Shown: positions 18,151-27,039, numbered from the stretch's first letter. The stretch is DNA of 64,000 nt from Labilibacter sediminis (GCF_005877885.1 NZ_VCHY01000011.1:62001-126000), one strand, 5' to 3'. Notes: a model not told the origin generated them from the letters alone. Numbers and translations are program-made.

Positions 18151-19044
18151 TTAATGAGCATACCATTCGCTGCTTCTCTGAACTTCAAGCATTTCTTCCA
18201 TATTGTATGCAGAATAAATGCTTCTTGTAATTTTGTTTAGCTTCTTGTTGTAGTCTTCTATATAATCAGCCATACCCATATAGTCAACTACGGTTCGCAA
18301 TGGTTTTTCCGCATATGGCTTGTCAAGTAAATCAGCAATGGCTTCAGCTACCTTCTGAGGTTTTTGCCCAATATTGTTTTCAATAGATTGTTCAAAACTT
18401 TCAAACATAGTTTTGGGCATATGCATAAATCTGCCATATTCTTTATTTCGTGAATTATCACTTGGTTGTACAAGGTTATCCACAAATGTGGTGGCATATC
18501 CTCCCGGTTCAACAATACACGACTCAATTCCAAATCGGGAAAGTTCAGTGCGATAGTTTTCGGCCAGTGCCTCAAGAGCCCATTTCGAAGAATTATAAAT
18601 TCCGTAGAAAGGTAAAGTTATTCTGCCAAGTAAGTCTGAAATAAAAACTAAGATACCATAGTGTTGTTTCCTCAGATGAGGAAGTACTGCCCGGGTCACT
18701 CTTTGAACACCAAATACATTAACATCAAAAATACGTTGCATATCTTCAGCGGTGTAATGTTCTTGCATGCCCAATACACCAACACCTGCATTATTAATCA
18801 AAACATCTAAACCATGCATGTGATTAATTACTTCGGCAATACCGTTATTAACACTTTCGTTATCGGTTACATCCATTTCAACAATGTGAACACCCAACTC
18901 GTTTAATTCTTGTGCCACAATTTCGTTTTTACCTTTGGTAGATCGCATGGTACCAACTACCTGGTGACCTTTAGCTACCAATGAGTGACAAGTTAAGAAA
19001 CCAAAACCTCCACTTGCGCCTGTAATAATTACTTTTTGATTCAT
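18151..19044 (-). CDS. SDR-family oxidoreductase
   Basis: Classical short-chain dehydrogenase of 297 residues. IITGASGGFGFLTCHSL is the TGxxxGxG cofactor loop. LINNAGVGVLG is the NNAG motif, Ser in LVFISDLLG and YGIYNSSKWALEAL (YxxxK) complete the catalytic set, and VEPGGYATTF follows. Gly-Phe-Gly and a basic residue after the second strand (MRSTKGK) suggest NADP preference. The C-terminal extension of about 70 residues is typical of the retinol-dehydrogenase-like group. The substrate is unknown. Converges with rocD across a bidirectional terminator. Confidence 0.85.
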   Translation of the reverse strand: MNQKVIITGASGGFGFLTCHSLVAKGHQVVGTMRSTKGKNEIVAQELNELGVHIVEMDVTDNESVNNGIAEVINHMHGLDVLINNAGVGVLGMQEHYTAEDMQRIFDVNVFGVQRVTRAVLPHLRKQHYGILVFISDLLGRITLPFYGIYNSSKWALEALAENYRTELSRFGIESCIVEPGGYATTFVDNLVQPSDNSRNKEYGRFMHMPKTMFESFEQSIENNIGQKPQKVAEAIADLLDKPYAEKPLRTVVDYMGMADYIEDYNKKLNKITRSIYSAYNMEEMLEVQRSSEWYAH

Positions 19045-19357
19045 AGCATTGATTTTAAGGTTGATACATAACTAATGTAGGGGTAGTTCAGGAGTGGTTA
19101 AATAATGACTGATAAATGAATTATCAAGGTTCAATTTAGTGAGGTTTATTATTTTCTTTTATTACATAACTTATCTATTACTCTTACAATTTACATGCTA
19201 TAGAGTTCTATTTGCAAGCTTTTATAGTTGTTTTTTTATGACTAAATAGTATAAAAATGATTGAAGAAAATGAACCTGCTTTTTATTGATAATTTGAATA
19301 TGCTTTGTTGGTATAAAATGCTTATATTTAGTACTGTCACTCCTAAATAATCTCACC
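19045..19357. other. Divergent intergenic region without recognised elements
   Basis: 313 bp of AT-rich sequence between the SDR gene and the 169-residue unknown. No repeat, strong promoter box, RNA motif or open frame stood out. Confidence 0.5.
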
Positions 19358-19867
19358 ATGGAAAAAGAATTACAGTTATTGCACCAAAGGCTTCATAAAA
19401 TAGAAGAAAGAGGATTTGACTTAATTAGTTGGAAAGCCGGAACAATTGCGGTTTTAGATTCAATTTTAGGTCCGGATAATCTAAAAAGAAAATTAATTGA
19501 AGAAATCGATTTTCAGAATAGCAGCTGGTCTTTGCGTGATACTACAGGTGATGTTGATTCGGTGAAAAAGATATGTGCAGATATTATGGAAACCATCATT
19601 ATGGAGGTGGAAACCTTGGGTATAGCAGAAAAGATTGTTCCCGACCATAAAGAGGAAGTGGGGGAGAATTTTAAAATGATTGAGGACGCTATTCGCAAAG
19701 AACTTAGTCAGTCGCAGATGGATGAGTTGCTTGATTTATTGCGTAATGAAGATGTAAACCATACTAATGTTATGGATAAAATAAAGCGTTTTGGTTATGA
19801 GGTGGGGCCAAAGATTGTGGCAAGTATAATTTTAAATCCAAACTTTAAAAAACAATTTATCAGGTAG
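19358..19867 (+). CDS. Hypothetical protein, helical, 169 aa
   Basis: Not recognised. The protein is mostly amphipathic helix, rich in Glu, Lys, Ile and Leu (MEKELQLLHQRLHKIEERGF, then SVKKICADIMETIIMEVETL). It has no signal peptide and no membrane segment, so it is likely cytoplasmic. No Cys/His metal cluster is visible. The ATG is clear and codon use matches the neighbours, supporting a real gene. It stands alone, divergent from the SDR and convergent with the amidotransferase 24 bp later. Confidence 0.65.
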   Translation: MEKELQLLHQRLHKIEERGFDLISWKAGTIAVLDSILGPDNLKRKLIEEIDFQNSSWSLRDTTGDVDSVKKICADIMETIIMEVETLGIAEKIVPDHKEEVGENFKMIEDAIRKELSQSQMDELLDLLRNEDVNHTNVMDKIKRFGYEVGPKIVASIILNPNFKKQFIR

Positions 19868-19891
19868 TTGCCTGAGGGTAGTGTCTTCTGC

Positions 19892-20593
19892 TTAATGACT
19901 TGCTTTACTACTTAAATAATCCAAAATACCGAACATAGCTTTTTTATTGGCTTCAAAATTTAATTTGTTGTCAATAATAGATTGAGAACTTTGAACTTTT
20001 TGACCGCCTGAGGTTAGTTCCTCGCCGCAATACAGGAGCATCTCTTTTACGGTTTCCTGGGTTTGCTCTAAATGAAACTGTAAGCCAATAACTTTATTTC
20101 CTATCATGTATGCCTGATTTTTTACTTCATTCGTAGAGGCAAGTAGTTCTGCATTATCAGGCAAGTCAAATGTATCTCCATGCCAATGAAAAACAGTTGG
20201 GTTGTTTGAGAAAAATGAGATTACATCAGAAGTAAAGTAATCATGAATTTGAATTGGAAACCATCCAATTTCTTTCATAGAGCCAGGGTATACCTTAGCT
20301 CCGGCAGAAGCAGCAATAAATTGAGATCCCAGACAAATGCCTAATACAGCTTTGTTATGTGCAATAGCCGATTTTATAAACTGGAGTTCATCATCTAACC
20401 AACTGTACTTGTCGGTATCGTATACACTCATTGGTCCCCCCATAACAATTAAAAAGTCAATATCTTTTAGGTCAGGAAGTGGATCTCCGTTAAATTGTTT
20501 GGTACACGAGAGTTGGTGGTTGTTGCTGGCAATCCATTCTTCAATATTGCCTAATTTTTCAAATGGAACGTGCTGAATCCAATGGATATTCAT
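19892..20593 (-). CDS. Class I glutamine amidotransferase (GATase1-like)
   Basis: A 233-residue free-standing class I amidotransferase of the GMP-synthase-like group. VLGICLGSQFIAASAGAKVYPG contains the nucleophile Cys and elbow. IGLQFHLEQTQETV contains the catalytic His and Glu. IVMGGPMSVYD is the oxyanion strand. It lacks a synthetase domain, so it is not GuaA itself; relatives have been linked to glutamine or gamma-glutamyl hydrolysis. It lies downstream of argS on the same strand, with a hairpin between them. Confidence 0.85.
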   Translation of the reverse strand: MNIHWIQHVPFEKLGNIEEWIASNNHQLSCTKQFNGDPLPDLKDIDFLIVMGGPMSVYDTDKYSWLDDELQFIKSAIAHNKAVLGICLGSQFIAASAGAKVYPGSMKEIGWFPIQIHDYFTSDVISFFSNNPTVFHWHGDTFDLPDNAELLASTNEVKNQAYMIGNKVIGLQFHLEQTQETVKEMLLYCGEELTSGGQKVQSSQSIIDNKLNFEANKKAMFGILDYLSSKASH

Positions 20594-20618
20594 ACGCTTA
20601 GTATAAAGTATAAAGAGA

Positions 20619-20659
20619 AAAGTATAAAGATATTGAAGTGTCTCAAGTCTTTATACTTT
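20619..20659 (-). terminator. Hairpin downstream of argS
   Basis: AAAGTATAAAGA and TCTTTATACTTT form a perfect 12-bp stem around a 17-base loop, 19 bases past the argS stop. It is AT-rich, so it is a weak terminator or an RNA-end-stabilising element. Confidence 0.5.
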
Positions 20660-20677
20660 CGTCTTTTGTCTAAGATT

Positions 20678-22597
20678 TTACATTTTGCTAGGAACATCTA
20701 TGCCTAACAACCACATGGCGTTTTTAATGGTTTTTCCAACGGTTTTTGAAAGAACCAGGCGCATTGTTTTTTTATCATCATCTTCTTCAAAGGTAATTGG
20801 ATGATCATGATAAAATTGATTGTATTCCTTGGCTAAGTCGTAAACAAAATTTGCAATAATAGCAGGAGAAAACACTTTACCGGCTTCAGCAACAATGTTA
20901 GGGAAGTTGGCCACCATTCTGATAAGGTTGTTTTCCTTTTCATCTACATCAACGTTGGTAGGCGTATGTTCTTTTACATCAATTCCTAATTCTGCTGCCT
21001 TGCGGAAGATCGACTGGATACGGGCATAAGTATACTGAATGAAAGGACCTGTATTTCCGTTGAAATCAATGGATTCTTCCGGGTTAAAGGTCATGTTTTT
21101 GCGAGGGTCAACTTTAAGGATAAAGTATTTTAAAGCACCCATAGCAATCATTTTATAAATCTTCTCGGCTTCTTCGTCGGTATATCCGTCAAGTTTACCC
21201 AGTTCTTTCGACATTTCGCGAGCTGTGTTAACCATTGCATCAGCCAAATCATCCGCATCCACAACTGTACCTTCTCTCGATTTCATTTTTCCTTCAGGTA
21301 ATTCAACCATACCGTAGGAGAAATGTACCAGTCCTTTGCCCCATTTAAAGCCAACTTTATCTAATAATAAAGATAAAACCTGAAAGTGGTAATCTTGCTC
21401 GTTACCTACCACATAAACCATTTTGTCGATGTCATAATCGTCAAAGCGTAATTTAGCAGTACCCATATCCTGGGTCATATATACCGATGTACCATCTTTT
21501 CTTAAAAGTAACTTTTCGTCAAGTCCTTTGTCTGACAAGTCGCACCAAACACTACCATCATCTTTTCTGTAGAAGAGATCATTTTCAAGACCTTCTAAAA
21601 CCATGTCTCTTCCTACAGTATATGTATCTGATTCGTAGTAAATCTTATCGAAATCAACACCTAGTTTTTTGTAAGATACATCAAAGCCAGCATATACCCA
21701 TTGATTCATCATTTCCCAATCTGCATATACCTCAGGATCTTTTGCTTCCCATTTTCTAAGCATTTCACGTGCTTCAAGAATTAAAGGAGCGTTGTTTTCG
21801 GCATATTTACTAAGCTCTGTGCAGGCTTTAAACTTTTCGTTCTCTTCGTCGTTATGGCCTTCTTTCGTTTTCTTTTTGGCTTTAAGTGCCGAAAACTCTG
21901 CAGAAAAATCACTTACATCTTTCAGTGCAGGGTATTCGCTAATTTTTTCGTTGATGAGGTTTTTTATCTCAGTTTTGTATTCCTTATCAAACTTCACGTA
22001 AAAGTCACCTACCAGATGGTCTCCTTTTTTACCCGATGATTCAGGAGTAATACCTTCTCCCCATTTTTTCCAGGCTAACATCGATTTACAAATGTGTATA
22101 CCTCTGTCGTTTACAATATTGGTTTTAACAACTTTATTGCCATTGGCTGCAGCAATACGCGAAAGAGAGTATCCTAATAAGTTATTACGGATGTGCCCAA
22201 GGTGTAAAGGCTTATTGGTATTTGGCGACGAATATTCAATCATCATTAACGGAGAGTTCTCATCGGCTTTTTTATAACCATGATCATCATCTTCGGTAAT
22301 TTCGTTTATTAAGTTAAGCCAGTAGTCAGCCTCAAGTTCGATATTTAAAAAGCCTTTAACTACGTTATAGTTAGCTACCGATTCCTCTGAGTTTTTAATA
22401 AATTCACCTATGTCTTTGCCTGTTTCTTCAGGTGATTTTTTGGATATCTTTAGAAGAGGGAAGACAACAATAGTAAAATCGCCCGTTAAATCTTTGCGGG
22501 TAATTTGAACCTGGGCTTGTTTTTCATTAATCTCTTGCCCATATAATTCCTTTACGGCTGCAATAACCTTGCTTTTAAGTTGCATTTCAATATTCAT
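20678..22597 (-). CDS. argS: Arginyl-tRNA synthetase
   Basis: Class I aminoacyl-tRNA synthetase of 639 residues that charges tRNA-Arg. The N-terminal additional (Add-1) domain covers about residues 1-105. The HIGH motif appears as NKPLHLGHIRNNLLGYS. GRDMVLEGLE, SVYMTQDMGTAKLRFDDY and YVVGNEQDYHFQVL are characteristic of ArgRS. The KMSK position is degenerate (GKMKSREGTVV), as commonly seen in this enzyme. The C-terminal helical anticodon-binding domain ends GIDVPSKM. An insertion of Lys/Glu-rich sequence near residue 230 (SALKAKKKTKEGHNDEENEKF) is typical of Bacteroidota versions. Confidence 0.95.
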   Translation of the reverse strand: MNIEMQLKSKVIAAVKELYGQEINEKQAQVQITRKDLTGDFTIVVFPLLKISKKSPEETGKDIGEFIKNSEESVANYNVVKGFLNIELEADYWLNLINEITEDDDHGYKKADENSPLMMIEYSSPNTNKPLHLGHIRNNLLGYSLSRIAAANGNKVVKTNIVNDRGIHICKSMLAWKKWGEGITPESSGKKGDHLVGDFYVKFDKEYKTEIKNLINEKISEYPALKDVSDFSAEFSALKAKKKTKEGHNDEENEKFKACTELSKYAENNAPLILEAREMLRKWEAKDPEVYADWEMMNQWVYAGFDVSYKKLGVDFDKIYYESDTYTVGRDMVLEGLENDLFYRKDDGSVWCDLSDKGLDEKLLLRKDGTSVYMTQDMGTAKLRFDDYDIDKMVYVVGNEQDYHFQVLSLLLDKVGFKWGKGLVHFSYGMVELPEGKMKSREGTVVDADDLADAMVNTAREMSKELGKLDGYTDEEAEKIYKMIAMGALKYFILKVDPRKNMTFNPEESIDFNGNTGPFIQYTYARIQSIFRKAAELGIDVKEHTPTNVDVDEKENNLIRMVANFPNIVAEAGKVFSPAIIANFVYDLAKEYNQFYHDHPITFEEDDDKKTMRLVLSKTVGKTIKNAMWLLGIDVPSKM

Positions 22598-22635
22598 AGC
22601 TACTACTGTTCTGCTTTATAATTCTTTTAAGAGTG

Positions 22636-22643
22636 CAAAGATA
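22636..22643 (-). promoter_or_regulatory. Candidate -7 box for argS
   Basis: The minus strand reads TATCTTTG (TAnnTTTG), 39 bases upstream of the argS ATG, giving a leader of about 30 nt. Confidence 0.5.
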
Positions 22644-22729
22644 AAAAAGTTATGCTTTTTAATGTAGAAATAGTTTATCACAATTATTCGTGTATTTGGC
22701 TATCTTTATTTTTTTAAAATTTTTACTTA

Positions 22730-23251
22730 ATGGATATTGATCTTACCAATATAGAGGATATTAGAAGTGTTAGCTTTCAGATATTTATACTGCTGTTTTG
22801 TGCGGTAGTGGTTTACTTGTATGTTAATTTTAGATTTAACAGAAGAAAAATAGGGAGGCGAAAATTTGCGCTGAATGCAAAATTTAATGCAGATGAGGTG
22901 AATGGCGAAAGGTTTATCGCTCAGTTTGAACTTTTTAATTCAATACCTATTCCCTTGTGCAGAATAAGCTTAAGAGGGAAAGTTGAGGTTTTCAATAAAG
23001 CTTTTTTGCAGCTTATATCATTAAAGGGAGCTGATATTAAGGATAAGATAATTAATGATATCATAGATAATGAAACCTTTAAAAGTGTTTATAGTGAGAA
23101 TGAGTTGCAGAGTTTGCCTAAAAGCTCTTTGGTTGAACTGGCTGGTGAGCAATACAAGGTAAAGTTTAATTTAATTGGTGAATCTGATTTTGATACACCA
23201 TATGTGTTATTATTGTTCGAAAAGTGGAGTGAAGAACAGAAGGTAGATTGA
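22730..23251 (+). CDS. Membrane-anchored protein with PAS-like domain
   Basis: This 173-residue protein has one membrane helix near residues 17-34 (FQIFILLFCAVVVYLYV), a basic stop-transfer stretch (RFNRRKIGRRK), then a soluble domain from about residue 65. That domain has PAS-like features: FELFNSIPIPLCRISLRGKV, EVFNKAFLQLISLKGADI and a C-terminal strand pair (YKVKFNLIGESDFDTPYVLL). No kinase, GGDEF or HTH output domain follows, so it would be a sensor-only or adaptor protein. The PAS call is by eye and moderate. It is divergent from argS. Confidence 0.6.
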   Translation: MDIDLTNIEDIRSVSFQIFILLFCAVVVYLYVNFRFNRRKIGRRKFALNAKFNADEVNGERFIAQFELFNSIPIPLCRISLRGKVEVFNKAFLQLISLKGADIKDKIINDIIDNETFKSVYSENELQSLPKSSLVELAGEQYKVKFNLIGESDFDTPYVLLLFEKWSEEQKVD

Positions 23252-23287
23252 ATGGGAGTAACCTTGTATAAGATTTAAAGGTGTTAA

Positions 23288-23932
23288 TCAATTGGTGGAG
23301 TCTGCTACCAACTCAAACTCAATATCAATCTGATATTCACTGTTTATTTTTTTTCCGTTATAAGTAGCCGGAACCCATTTCCAGTTGTTGGGAAATGTTT
23401 TAGCAACTTTAATGACTTCCTTGTCAAGCAAAGGATGAAGTTTCTTTTTTAAGTATAGACTATGTATTTGACCATTGCTGTCGATTTTTAAAGCCAGAGT
23501 TACCTTGCCATTGATGTCGTGTTTTTTTGCTTCTATGGGATATTGAATATTTCGCGCCATATATAAATATGGAATAAGAGGGCTTCCATGAAAGAATATC
23601 GGGGTTTCAAAGTAATCTTCAGGTTTATGTTTGCCTGAAATTTTTACAATTTTATTGGTATGGTAGTCGTATTCGAACTCAAAAACACCTTCAAAAGAAA
23701 AGTAGACCCACCTTCCTGTTTTCTTACCAAGTTTGTAAGCCCCTCGTTCAATTACATCATTTTTATATTTACGAATATATCGTCCGTTTTTAATCGATGT
23801 GTCAGATTTTAATACCAGGTATTCTTCCAGAAACTGACCATTATATCGCTTTACTAACCTTGTTTCCTGTCCTGAAAGAAAAAGGCAGTGAAAGCTGAAT
23901 AGGATAATATAGAAAAGATATTTCGTTTTCAA
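23288..23932 (-). CDS. Exported protein with TonB C-terminal-like domain
   Basis: A 214-residue protein with an N-terminal signal peptide (IILFSFHCLFLSGQ). A MORN-like beta stretch follows (NGRYIRKYKNDVIERGAYKLGKKTGRWVYF shows the G.Y..G...G.W pattern). From about residue 125 comes a TonB_C-type domain: NIQYPIEAKKHDINGKVTLALKIDSNG...LLDKEVIKVAKTFP. It lacks the inner-membrane anchor and Pro-rich linker of real TonB, so it probably does not energise receptors. Such proteins are common in Bacteroidota. Start is TTG at 23932, since no ATG precedes the signal peptide. Confidence 0.75.
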   Translation of the reverse strand: MKTKYLFYIILFSFHCLFLSGQETRLVKRYNGQFLEEYLVLKSDTSIKNGRYIRKYKNDVIERGAYKLGKKTGRWVYFSFEGVFEFEYDYHTNKIVKISGKHKPEDYFETPIFFHGSPLIPYLYMARNIQYPIEAKKHDINGKVTLALKIDSNGQIHSLYLKKKLHPLLDKEVIKVAKTFPNNWKWVPATYNGKKINSEYQIDIEFELVADSTN

Positions 23933-24033
23933 TTGTGTACGATTTTTAAATTAAATGTACTCAATTGAAGCAATAGCGCAAAATATGTGACTTATTTAAC
24001 CTCAGTTCGATAAAAATTTATACCAAATTGAGA

Positions 24034-24420
24034 TTACTTAAGTATATAAGATTCGATTTTTAAATATTTACTGGCGTTGTTGATGTTACTGAATATTTCT
24101 ATTTCAGTGTTATTTAAGTTGATTTGATATTTAAAAATCTGACTTAACGCAACAAATAAAGGTCGGATTGCTACAATGGCCAATTTGGTATTTGTAAATC
24201 TCTCAAAAATATTGCTGTATTTTTCGGTCCACCAATAGATGTTGGTCGGAGTTAAGGAGGTTTCTTCACATTGCGCGTGAACTAAAATTCGTAAGGGTGT
24301 TGTTTTTACTTCTTTGTTTTGTATTGATTTTGTTAGAGAAGAAATATCTTCAATACATACTTTTTCTGTAAGTACAGCAGTAAGTAAATTAATTTCTTTA
24401 TTGTATGTTGTTGTAATCAT
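24034..24420 (-). CDS. SpoIIAA/STAS-like domain protein, 128 aa
   Basis: A single small alpha/beta domain. It begins with an edge strand pair (ITTTYNKEINLLTAVLTEKV) and contains RILVHAQCEE, FTNTKLAIVAIRPLFVALSQIF and a closing EIEIFSNINNASKYL. The layout matches the SpoIIAA-like/DUF-type proteins common in Bacteroidota. The phosphorylatable Ser of true anti-sigma antagonists is not obvious. There is no signal peptide. It lies downstream of a family A repeat and the DPP-IV terminator, so it is probably expressed separately. Confidence 0.55.
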   Translation of the reverse strand: MITTTYNKEINLLTAVLTEKVCIEDISSLTKSIQNKEVKTTPLRILVHAQCEETSLTPTNIYWWTEKYSNIFERFTNTKLAIVAIRPLFVALSQIFKYQINLNNTEIEIFSNINNASKYLKIESYILK

Positions 24421-24523
24421 AAAACCATGTTGTTGTGTTTTGGTTTAATGATTAACTAATTCTATGCCAATGGTTTAATTTTAATAAATCTTAACTATCG
24501 GGAGGGAAGGTGTTAAAATAATA

Positions 24524-24552
24524 AAAGCCGTTAATGTTAAATCAACGGCTTT
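24524..24552 (-). terminator. Intrinsic terminator of the DPP-IV gene, beyond a repeat element
   Basis: AAAGCCGTT and AACGGCTTT form a 9-bp stem followed on the minus strand by a T-rich tail. It would serve the DPP-IV gene but is separated from the stop codon by the whole family A element, so the repeat would be transcribed as a 3' UTR. Confidence 0.65.
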
Positions 24553-24564
24553 ATTTTATCTATT

Positions 24565-24829
24565 AACCTGAATTCGATATAAAATTATTGGCTCAGACCG
24601 CTTATAAACATTTAGTTTCAAGAAATATTTGTGACGACATAGCGGGCTATGACTAACAAATATGACACAGAAAATGAATGTTTATAAGTGGAACCTGTAC
24701 GCTTTTCATTAAATAATCTATTTACTGCTTTAAATTTTCTCACCATAGCTTGCTATGCCTCGAAAATTTACATTGTAAATCAATCATCTAATGAAATCTG
24801 AGCTCTTTAATTTTAATCGAACTCAGGTT
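24565..24829. repeat. Family A palindromic element, copy A1 (MITE-like)
   Basis: 265 bp bounded by AACCTGAATTCGAT and ATCGAACTCAGGTT. The inverted ends extend to about 33 bp, including GCTCAGA/TCTGAGC. Inside are two long stem-loops. The first has CTTATAAACATT and AATGTTTATAAG with tip CATAGCGGGCTATG (24638-24651). The second has TAAATTTT and AAAATTTA with tip CATAGCTTGCTATG (24744-24757). There is no open frame. The same structure occurs at 54820-55085 in the same orientation. Confidence 0.85.
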
Positions 24830-24843
24830 GTTAGAGGTTATTG

Positions 24844-27039
24844 CTATAGGTTTTTAATGAGGTAATCACTCATCATTTTAAATAGGTGCATTCGGGTGTT
24901 TCCTCCATAAATGCTGTGGTTTCTGTTCGGGTACACAAACATATCAAACTGCTTGTTGGCTTGTACAAGTTGGTCTACATATTCAAGTGTATTCTGGAAA
25001 TGTACATTATCATCTGCAGTACCATGAATTAAAAACAGTCGTCCCTGTAGGGTTTGGGCCATATTTATTGGAGAGTTGTCTTCGTACCCCTTAGGATTTC
25101 CTTGAGGTGTACGCATAAATCTTTCTGTATAAACAGTATCGTAGTACTTCCAGTTGGTCACTGGAGCAACAGCAATACCTACTTTAAAAATACCATCGCC
25201 TTTGCTCAGGCAGCTGCAGCTCATAAATCCTCCAAAACTCCATCCCCATATACCAATTCTTGTTTCGTCAATATATTCTAGTGATGCCAGGTGTTTGGCT
25301 CCTTCTATTTGGTCGTTTGACTCTAAGTTGCCTAGTTGCATGTAGGTACATTTTCTAAATTCTTCACCTCTTGCCCCTGTTCCTCTTGGATCGATACAAG
25401 CAACTAAATACCCTTTAGAGGCAAGGTATTGTTCCCAGCCAATTTTCCAATTATCTAAAACTTCTTGTGAATTAGGTCCGCTATACTGTGTCATCAACAC
25501 CGGGTATTTATTTGCAGGATCAAAATCTAGCGGTTTTACCATCCATCCGTTTAGTTCAATGCCCTCTGAGGTTGTAAACGAAAAGAATTCCTTATTTGAA
25601 ATTTTATAATCCTTTATTTTTTCTTTTAAGCCCGCATTGTCTTCAAGTATTCTAATTTGCTTTCCTGTCTGGTTATGTAGCGTAACAAGGTTTGGAGTTG
25701 TTGTATTTGAGAAATAATTAATAAAATATTTGTAGTTGCTGCTGAATGAAGCCTTATTTGTACCTGTGTTTTGTGATAACTTGTTTTTCTTTTTACTGTC
25801 CAGAGAAATAGAATATACTTCTCTTTGTGTTGGTGATTTTTCTGCGGCCTGATAATATAAAAGTTTTTTATTTGAATCGTAACCGTAGAAGTCCATCACA
25901 TCCCAATCTCCTTTTGTAATTTGTCTTACCTTCATACCTGCCATAGTGTATAAGTGGATGTGATTGTAACCATCCATCTCACCCACATAAATAAAATGTT
26001 TACCATCACTTAAAAAGGTTAAATCATCCAGTACTTCTTCGGCTACATAATTGTCATTTCTATGTGTAAAAATACTTTTAGTTATACCTGTTGCTGTATT
26101 GGCAATTAACAAATCAAATTGATTTTGAAGGCGATTCATTTTAAGTACGCCAAGCTTACCGTCTTCATGAGTCCATCTGATACGAGGAATGTAATATGTT
26201 TCGGAGTCATTAATTTTCATGGTTTTGGTAGTTCTGTTTTTAACATGAAAAACCTTAACGCTTATTTCTGAATTTGTTTCGCCGGCTTTGGGATATTTAA
26301 ATTTATATGAACCCGGGTAAAGAGTATAATCTTCATTTGTTGGGTAGCTGGCTTTATAAACAGGAAATGCAAATTCCCGAACCTTTGTTTCGTCAAAACG
26401 AAGGTAGGCCAGTTCCATACTGTTGGGCGACCACTCTAATGCTTTGTTAAAAGCAAATTCTTCTTCGTAAACCCAATCCGGAATTCCATTGATGATTTTA
26501 TTGAATTCTCCGTCTTTAGTAACGCGAGTTTCTGTTCCGAATTTTAGTTTGTTAATATATATATCGTTATTCTTCACAAAAGCAACCATTTCTCCATTCG
26601 GCGAAAATGTCGCTACCTGTTGTTTACCTTCATCCGAAAGTGGAATGATTTCTTTTCGCTTGATGTCGTAAACAAAATAATTTGCTTTAAACGATCTACG
26701 GTAAATACTTTCTTTATTGGTATAAAAAAGCACTTTGGTTTCATCGTTGTTTAAGCCGTAGCCTTGAATTTGTTCTGTAGGTGAATTTTCAAGGGTGACA
26801 AGATCTAAGATGACTCCAACTTCTTTACCCGAAGAATAGCTGTACTTTTTTATCTTGGTTGCATTGTCTTCTATGGTAGTATAATGAATGCCATCATTCA
26901 TCGACTCAAGACCATTAACTGTTTTGGGATGAAAGGTATATGTCTTATTTATGTCCTCAAGAGTAACAGTTTTACTTTGAGCTGTCAATGGCATCGACAG
27001 TATTATACTGAGAATGAATAGTAATAATGATTTCTGCAT
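24844..27039 (-). CDS. S9B dipeptidyl peptidase IV family protein
   Basis: Exported serine exopeptidase of 731 residues, removing X-Pro or X-Ala dipeptides. It has a signal peptide (ILSMPLTAQS), an N-terminal beta-propeller (DPPIV_N, about residues 40-440; contains WVYEEEFAFNKALEWSPNS, the double-Glu loop that binds the substrate N-terminus), and a C-terminal alpha/beta-hydrolase domain. WGWSFGGFMS is the nucleophile elbow, GTADDNVHFQN carries the Asp and NRNHSIYGG the His, so the triad is complete. It probably acts in the periplasm in peptide use. Confidence 0.93.
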   Translation of the reverse strand: MQKSLLLFILSIILSMPLTAQSKTVTLEDINKTYTFHPKTVNGLESMNDGIHYTTIEDNATKIKKYSYSSGKEVGVILDLVTLENSPTEQIQGYGLNNDETKVLFYTNKESIYRRSFKANYFVYDIKRKEIIPLSDEGKQQVATFSPNGEMVAFVKNNDIYINKLKFGTETRVTKDGEFNKIINGIPDWVYEEEFAFNKALEWSPNSMELAYLRFDETKVREFAFPVYKASYPTNEDYTLYPGSYKFKYPKAGETNSEISVKVFHVKNRTTKTMKINDSETYYIPRIRWTHEDGKLGVLKMNRLQNQFDLLIANTATGITKSIFTHRNDNYVAEEVLDDLTFLSDGKHFIYVGEMDGYNHIHLYTMAGMKVRQITKGDWDVMDFYGYDSNKKLLYYQAAEKSPTQREVYSISLDSKKKNKLSQNTGTNKASFSSNYKYFINYFSNTTTPNLVTLHNQTGKQIRILEDNAGLKEKIKDYKISNKEFFSFTTSEGIELNGWMVKPLDFDPANKYPVLMTQYSGPNSQEVLDNWKIGWEQYLASKGYLVACIDPRGTGARGEEFRKCTYMQLGNLESNDQIEGAKHLASLEYIDETRIGIWGWSFGGFMSCSCLSKGDGIFKVGIAVAPVTNWKYYDTVYTERFMRTPQGNPKGYEDNSPINMAQTLQGRLFLIHGTADDNVHFQNTLEYVDQLVQANKQFDMFVYPNRNHSIYGGNTRMHLFKMMSDYLIKNL

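Larger units (their letters stand above)
24421..24843. other. Intergenic region holding a terminator and family A repeat
   Basis: 423 bp between the SpoIIAA-like gene and the DPP-IV stop. It consists almost entirely of the 265-bp family A element (24565-24829) and, further from the peptidase, a terminator hairpin (24524-24552). Confidence 0.8.

Noticed and set aside
24565-24829. Two-hairpin family A element considered as a tRNA-like or structured RNA gene
   Set aside because: No tRNA arms, promoter or conserved loop sequences; inverted ends and a second copy in another gap fit a mobile or palindromic element better.
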